From: Saccharothrix sp. NRRL B-16348
GTDB taxonomy: Bacteria > Actinomycetota > Actinomycetes > Mycobacteriales > Pseudonocardiaceae
Direction: 5' to 3'
Assembly (NCBI RefSeq): GCF_001280085.1
Contig: NZ_LGED01000195.1
Location: 1 to 64,000, forward strand
Length of the DNA stretch: 64,000 bases
The notes under the pieces were generated by a model. The model was given only the letters and a program-made list of their open reading frames with translations. It made no database searches and was not told where the DNA came from. This document shows, piece by piece, positions 60,074-64,000 of the stretch (position 1 is its first letter; each line of letters starts with the position of its first letter). The position numbers and the translations under genes were made by a program.

Positions 60074-61570
60074 GTGACCACGACCGTGACCGACGCCCCC
60101 GTGGACCTCGGCGCACCGCTGAGGAGCGACCACCTCCACCGTGCCGCCGCGCCGCTACCGGTGCTCGTCAGCCCCGTCGTCCGGGAACGGGTCGACCGGG
60201 GCCGCGAGTACCTGCGCACGGTGCTGGCCGACGACGATCGGCCCGTCTACGGCGCCAAGACCGGGTTCGGCGCCCTGATCGGCTTCGCGGGCCGTGAGGA
60301 CGAAGCCGACCAATGCGACAACACCCTCGCACACCTCGGCGCGGGCCAAGGGCCCGACCTGCCCGCCGACATCGCCCGCGCCGCGCTGCTCGTGCGGGCG
60401 TGGTCGCTCGCCCAGGGCGTCTCGGGCGTGTCCGCGGACGTGTTGGACGGGCTCGCGGCGATGTTCGCGACCACGTTCGTGCCGGCGATCCCGCGTTACG
60501 GCTCGGTCGGCGCGAGCGGCGACCTCATCCCGCTCGCCTACGCGACCCAGGCGTTGCGCGGCCGCGGTCACGCCTACCTGGACGGCGAGCGGATGCCCGC
60601 GGACGACGCCCTGCGCCGTGCCGGCCTCACGCCGCTCACCCTCGACGGGCGTGACGCGCTGGCGCTCGTCAACGGCACGTCGGTCACGACCGCCGCCGCG
60701 GCTCTCGCGCTGGACAGCGTGCGCGCCTCGCACCGTGCGATCCAGGACTTGACCTGCCTGCTCGTGGACGTCGTCGGCGGTGACCCCGGTTTCCTCGACC
60801 CACGGCTGATCTCCGCGTACGGGCACCCCGGCGCGGCCACCGTCGCCGAGCGCATGCGCGCCACCCTCGCGGGCACGGTGCCGACCGGTGAGCGTGCGCT
60901 CCAGGAGCCCTACAGCATCCGGTGCTCGCCGCAGCTGCTCGGCGCGGCCGAGGACGCGTTGCGCTACGTCGACGGCGTGGTGGCGGCCGACCTGGGCGGT
61001 GTCAGCGACAACCCGCTGTTCTTCCCCGGTGACGACCTCGTCGCGCACGGCGGCAACTTCTTCGGCCAGCCGGCCGCGTTCGCCGCCGACGTGCTGGCCA
61101 TGGTCACGGCGTCGTTGGGCAACCTCGCCGAACGGCAGCTGGACCTGCTGGTCGACCCGGTGCGCAACACCGGCCTGCCGCCGATGCTGGCGGCCGGACC
61201 CGGACGTCAGCACGGGTTGCAGGGCGTGCAGCTGGCCACGACCGCGTTCGTCGTGGAGATCCGCCGCGCGGCACTGCCCGCGAGCACCCAGAGCCTGCCG
61301 ACGAACCTGCACAACCAGGACGTCGTGCCGTTCGGCACGCAGGCCGCGCTGCGCGCCTACGACGTCGCAGAACTGCTCCGGCTGCTGTGCGGCTCGCTGG
61401 CGCTCGGCCTGCGGCAGGCGGTCCACGTGGGAGGCCGCCGACCGACCGCGCCCCGCTGCGCCGCTCTGCTCGACGCCCTCGCCGACGCGATCGCCCCGGT
61501 CGACCCGGACCGCCCGCTCGACGCGGACGTGCGGGCGGCCGCCGACCTGGTCACCGGGGGCCGGTACTGA
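60074..61570 (+). CDS. MIO-type aromatic amino acid ammonia-lyase or aminomutase, predicted tyrosine-specific
   Basis: The 498-residue protein has the MIO-forming triad Ala147-Ser148-Gly149 in GSVGASGDLIPLAY, the catalytic Tyr loop VYGAKTGFG (58-66) and VSDNPLFF. The substrate-selectivity pair aligned with Ser-His in histidine lyases is His87-Leu88 (NTLAHLGAG), the combination of tyrosine ammonia-lyases and some tyrosine aminomutases. It should therefore make p-coumarate, or beta-tyrosine. GTG 60074 has no ribosome site and the leader is short, so the mRNA may be leaderless. No other hut gene is linked. Confidence 0.8.
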   Translation: MTTTVTDAPVDLGAPLRSDHLHRAAAPLPVLVSPVVRERVDRGREYLRTVLADDDRPVYGAKTGFGALIGFAGREDEADQCDNTLAHLGAGQGPDLPADIARAALLVRAWSLAQGVSGVSADVLDGLAAMFATTFVPAIPRYGSVGASGDLIPLAYATQALRGRGHAYLDGERMPADDALRRAGLTPLTLDGRDALALVNGTSVTTAAAALALDSVRASHRAIQDLTCLLVDVVGGDPGFLDPRLISAYGHPGAATVAERMRATLAGTVPTGERALQEPYSIRCSPQLLGAAEDALRYVDGVVAADLGGVSDNPLFFPGDDLVAHGGNFFGQPAAFAADVLAMVTASLGNLAERQLDLLVDPVRNTGLPPMLAAGPGRQHGLQGVQLATTAFVVEIRRAALPASTQSLPTNLHNQDVVPFGTQAALRAYDVAELLRLLCGSLALGLRQAVHVGGRRPTAPRCAALLDALADAIAPVDPDRPLDADVRAAADLVTGGRY

Positions 61571-61641
61571 TCCTCTTCGGGCCGGCTCGGCTGCGGCTGT
61601 CCGGTGCGGACGGCCGGGTTCGGCCACCGCTGTGCGGCGCT

Positions 61642-61778
61642 GATGGCCTCGGCTGCGGTGGCCGGCTCGGCCAAGGCTCGATGGCCTCGGCGGCCGGGTG
61701 GGCCAAGGCCCGATGGCTGCGGCTGCGGTGGCTGGTTCGGCCAAGGCCCGATGGCTGCGGCGGCTGCGGCCGGGTGGT
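61642..61778. repeat. GC-rich tandem repeat, 32-38-bp units
   Basis: Three clear units begin CCAAGGCYCGATGGC at 61671, 61703 and 61741, with a degraded one before them. They fill the gap between the lyase stop and the histidine kinase stop, touching the latter. No terminator stem was separated from the repeats. Confidence 0.65.
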
Positions 61779-63124
61779 CACCGCCGTCCGGTGCCGATCT
61801 TGCCTTCGGCGGCGGGGTCGATCGGCTCGGTGACCGCCGGCCCGGTGCTGATCGCCTTTCCCGTGACCGAGCCGGCCTCGGTGGTGGTGTCGGCGGAGCT
61901 GGCGGCGGCGGGGATTCGGAGGGTGAACCGCGCGCCCTGGCCCGGGTGGCCCGCGGCCTCCACCGTGCCGCCGTGGCTCGTCACGACCTCCCGCAGCAGC
62001 GCCAGCCCCAACCCGAACCGCCGCTCCGCCCCGCCCGCGCCGCGGTGGAACCGGTCGAACAGCCGGTCCGCCTCGACCGGGTCGAAACCCTCGCCCGTGT
62101 CGGCGACGGTCAGCTCGACGTGCCCGCCCCGCAGCCCGAGGCGCACGTCGATCCGACCGCCTTCCGGCGTGTGGCGCACGGCGTTCGCCAGCAGCTCGTC
62201 CACCGCGCGCCGCAACGCGGTCTCCACACCGGTGACGATCAGCGGGCCGGTGGGGCGTTCGACGGTCAGCGTGATCCGCCGTTCGTCCGCCCGGTCGCCC
62301 TCGGTCTCCACCGCGGACTCCGCCAACGCGGCCAGGTCCACCGCGTGACCGTCGACGCCCTCGGACCGGCGGTTCAGCCGCGCCGACAGCAGCAGGTCGT
62401 CCACCACGTCGCCGAGCCCGCGGATCGAGCTGGCGAGCTTGTCGAGACCGTCGCGGTGGTCGTCGGGCAGGTCCGCCGCCTTCGCCCACCGGGCGAGCAG
62501 CTGCGCCCGCGTGTACGCCCGCGCGATCGGCGTCCGCAGCTCGTGGCTCGCGTCCGTGACGAACCGCCGCTGCCTGGCCAGCGCCTCCGCCAGCGGCGCG
62601 ACCGTGCGGCGGCCGACGCCCAGCCCGATCAACGCCGCCGCGAGCAGGCCGCCGACCTCCGCGATCGCCAGCGCCAGCAGCAGGTGCCGCCGGTCGGCGA
62701 GCTGGTAGCGCGTGTCGAAGACCGCCTGCACGGTGCTGTCGCCGGCGCCGCGCTGGGTCAGCACCAGGTACTCGGTGCCGTTCAGGTCGAGTTCGCGCTC
62801 GATGACCCCGCCGGACGCCGCGACCGCGTCGAGGTCTTCGCGCAGCGGGAAACCCGGCGGCACCTTCAGCACGCCGTCGTCCAGCACGCCGTCGTCGAGG
62901 ATGAACAGCCACGTGCACCCCGGAGGGGTCGACGGCACGCCGAACCGGGCGTTGTACTGCAGCTCGCGCGTCACCTGCGCGTCCTGCGCGTGCACCATCA
63001 CGGCGTAGGCGATCCCGCCGACGAACGCGACCAGCACGGTGATCGCCAGCCCGACCAGCACGCTGATCCGCAGGCGAGCCCGCCGGACCACCGCGCGTTC
63101 CGCCTCGGCCCACGAACGGCTCAC
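61778..63124 (-). CDS. Two-component sensor histidine kinase
   Basis: The 448-residue protein has a transmembrane helix (about 19-43), an extracytoplasmic sensor of about 105 residues, a second helix (about 150-170), then the phosphoacceptor DASHELRTP, N-box DELLANAVRHTPEGG and G-box DTGEGFD with GLGLALL. Its GTG overlaps the response regulator stop (GTGA). The signal is unknown. Confidence 0.87.
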   Translation of the reverse strand: MSRSWAEAERAVVRRARLRISVLVGLAITVLVAFVGGIAYAVMVHAQDAQVTRELQYNARFGVPSTPPGCTWLFILDDGVLDDGVLKVPPGFPLREDLDAVAASGGVIERELDLNGTEYLVLTQRGAGDSTVQAVFDTRYQLADRRHLLLALAIAEVGGLLAAALIGLGVGRRTVAPLAEALARQRRFVTDASHELRTPIARAYTRAQLLARWAKAADLPDDHRDGLDKLASSIRGLGDVVDDLLLSARLNRRSEGVDGHAVDLAALAESAVETEGDRADERRITLTVERPTGPLIVTGVETALRRAVDELLANAVRHTPEGGRIDVRLGLRGGHVELTVADTGEGFDPVEADRLFDRFHRGAGGAERRFGLGLALLREVVTSHGGTVEAAGHPGQGARFTLRIPAAASSADTTTEAGSVTGKAISTGPAVTEPIDPAAEGKIGTGRR

Positions 63125-63810
63125 AACGCCCCCAAGCGATATCCGAGTCCTTGCACCGTGTGCACCACCGAACGGTCGATCTTGGACCGCAGGTAGTACA
63201 CGTAGGTGTCCACAATGGATGTTGCCGAAGCGTCCGGGAACACCACGCGCCGCAACGACGCCCGCGTGTGCACCGTGCCCGGGTAGGTGGCGAGCACGCG
63301 CAGCAGCGTGAACTCCCGGGTGGTGAGCGGCACCCGCCCGCCGTCGGGCAGCACCACCTCCCGCTGCCCGACGTCGAGGTGCCCGGAGCCGATCCGCAGC
63401 ACGTCGGCCAGTTCCAGCGCCCGCCGGCACAGCGCCCGCAGCCGCGCGCTCAACTCGTCCAGGTCGAACGGTTTCACCAGGTAGTCGTCCGCGCCTGCGT
63501 CGAGACCGTCGATCCGGTCGTGGACGGTGCCCAGCGCGGTGAGGATCAACGCCCGCGCCCGCACCGACCTCGCCCTCAGCCGCACCAGCAGGTCGAGCCC
63601 GTCCAGGTCGGGCAGGCCGCGGTCGATGACCACCGCGTCGTACGGGCGGGTGAGGCCGAGGTGCAGCCCGCGCTGCCCGTCCAGGGCAACGTCCACGGTG
63701 TACCCCTCGTCGCGCAACGCGGCGGCGAGCAACTCCACGAGCTCGCGGTCGTCCTCCACCAGCAGCAACCGGAAGCAGTTGGCCGGCCAGGATCTGGAGT
63801 TGCCCTGCAC
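63121..63810 (-). CDS. OmpR-family response regulator
   Basis: The 229-residue protein has a receiver domain (LLLVEDD, phospho-Asp in VVIDRGLPD, Lys in LVKPFD) and a winged-helix DNA-binding domain (LTTREFTLLRVLATYPGTVHTR, ending HTVQGLGYRLG). It is the cognate partner of the adjacent kinase. GTG 63810 is the first start; a later one near the FRLLLVEDD segment is possible. Confidence 0.87.
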   Translation of the reverse strand: MQGNSRSWPANCFRLLLVEDDRELVELLAAALRDEGYTVDVALDGQRGLHLGLTRPYDAVVIDRGLPDLDGLDLLVRLRARSVRARALILTALGTVHDRIDGLDAGADDYLVKPFDLDELSARLRALCRRALELADVLRIGSGHLDVGQREVVLPDGGRVPLTTREFTLLRVLATYPGTVHTRASLRRVVFPDASATSIVDTYVYYLRSKIDRSVVHTVQGLGYRLGAL

Positions 63811-63925
63811 GCCACCAGAATCCCACTTCCGGGTGTTCGGTCAACGTGATGAGAGCGCCGACCATCGGAGTTCCGCCGGCTGCGTCCCAGATGGTCGGTC
63901 CCGCCCCGGTTGCGACCGCGCGATA

Positions 63926-63955
63926 CCTAGAAGTACTATGCCTTGCACATCTAGG
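63926..63955. promoter_or_regulatory. Inverted repeat upstream of the window-edge gene
   Basis: CCTAGA and TCTAGG flank an 18-nt centre containing ATGC-CTT-GCA. Such sites are bound by PadR-type regulators, and the next gene looks like padR. Confidence 0.35.
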
Positions 63956-63972
63956 GTACGTCGTGAGGGGAG

Positions 63973-64000
63973 GTGTCGTTGAAGGTCACCAAGGACCTCG
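63973..64000 (+). CDS. Probable PadR-family regulator, first codons only
   Basis: After a GAGGGGAGG site, GTG (or TTG at 63979) starts a frame reading SLKVTKDL before the window ends. A VTKDL opening is common in PadR-type regulators, but nine codons allow only a tentative call. Confidence 0.4.

Noticed and set aside
60074..61570. Annotation as histidine ammonia-lyase HutH
   Set aside because: The Ser-His selectivity pair of HutH is replaced by His-Leu, and no hutU/I/G genes are linked.

Overview
The window is very GC-rich, with many GTG starts, GTGA/ATGA start-stop overlaps, LacI-regulated secreted CAZymes with CBM2/CBM13/CBM42 modules, and two sugar ABC systems that lack their own ATPase. 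This points to a filamentous soil actinomycete. Codon use and gene content suggest the Pseudonocardiales (Saccharothrix/Lentzea/Actinosynnema type), but the genus is inference. No rRNA, tRNA, CRISPR array or insertion sequence was seen.

Regions. (1) 1-2.4 kb: end of an MFS transporter, a thioredoxin-like [2Fe-2S] ferredoxin behind a perfect 18-bp inverted repeat resembling paired CsoR/CstR operators, and likely metal-related genes (DUF305 lipoprotein, DUF6153, TVP38). (2) 2.4-6.2 kb: muropeptide-rescue pair, a secreted NagZ plus an AmiE-like serine hydrolase fused to an endonuclease/exonuclease/phosphatase-fold domain. (3) 6.3-9.8 kb: AraC/DUF2000 pair, an orphan with a PD-(D/E)XK-like motif, and a TetR/SDR pair with a readable promoter and operators. 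(4) 9.8-17.4 kb: AA10 LPMO-CBM2 with a perfect CebR box, an HTH-nSTAND1 ATPase, and a secreted S8 protease whose ribosome binding site lies in a hairpin. (5) 17.5-22.7 kb: TetR, HSL-type esterase and a heterodimeric ABC transporter.

(6) 22.7-48.2 kb is one large carbohydrate locus. Secreted GH5-CBM13, GH30-CBM13 and GH43-CBM42 enzymes would cut the polymer. Two binding-protein-dependent importers would take up the fragments. Cytoplasmic enzymes (a GH35 beta-galactosidase that is frameshifted here, a BNR_4 protein, a DUF2264 protein and a GH88 unsaturated glucuronyl hydrolase) would finish the oligosaccharides, and KduI, KduD and KdgK would catabolise the unsaturated uronate. This fits best a glucuronate-decorated type II arabinogalactan (plant arabinogalactan protein or gum). 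One LacI regulator and two unusual DeoR-HTH/LacI-sensor hybrids control it through TGTTTrCGyAAACA-type sites and GATCGTTT-like repeats.

(7) 48.5-51.7 kb: HelD-type RNA polymerase recycling ATPase, a 17-18-bp minisatellite, and a small membrane protein. (8) 51.7-61.6 kb: a compact, overlapping operon (CPA2 antiporter, membrane-anchored P450, FMN hydroxy-acid oxidase, two FOXRED2-like flavoproteins, ANL ligase) divergent from an MIO ammonia-lyase/aminomutase carrying the His-Leu pair typical of tyrosine-specific enzymes. A 22-bp palindrome lies between them. This is the best candidate for an undescribed pathway. (9) 61.6-64 kb: a second minisatellite, an OmpR/HK two-component pair, and the first codons of a probable PadR regulator.
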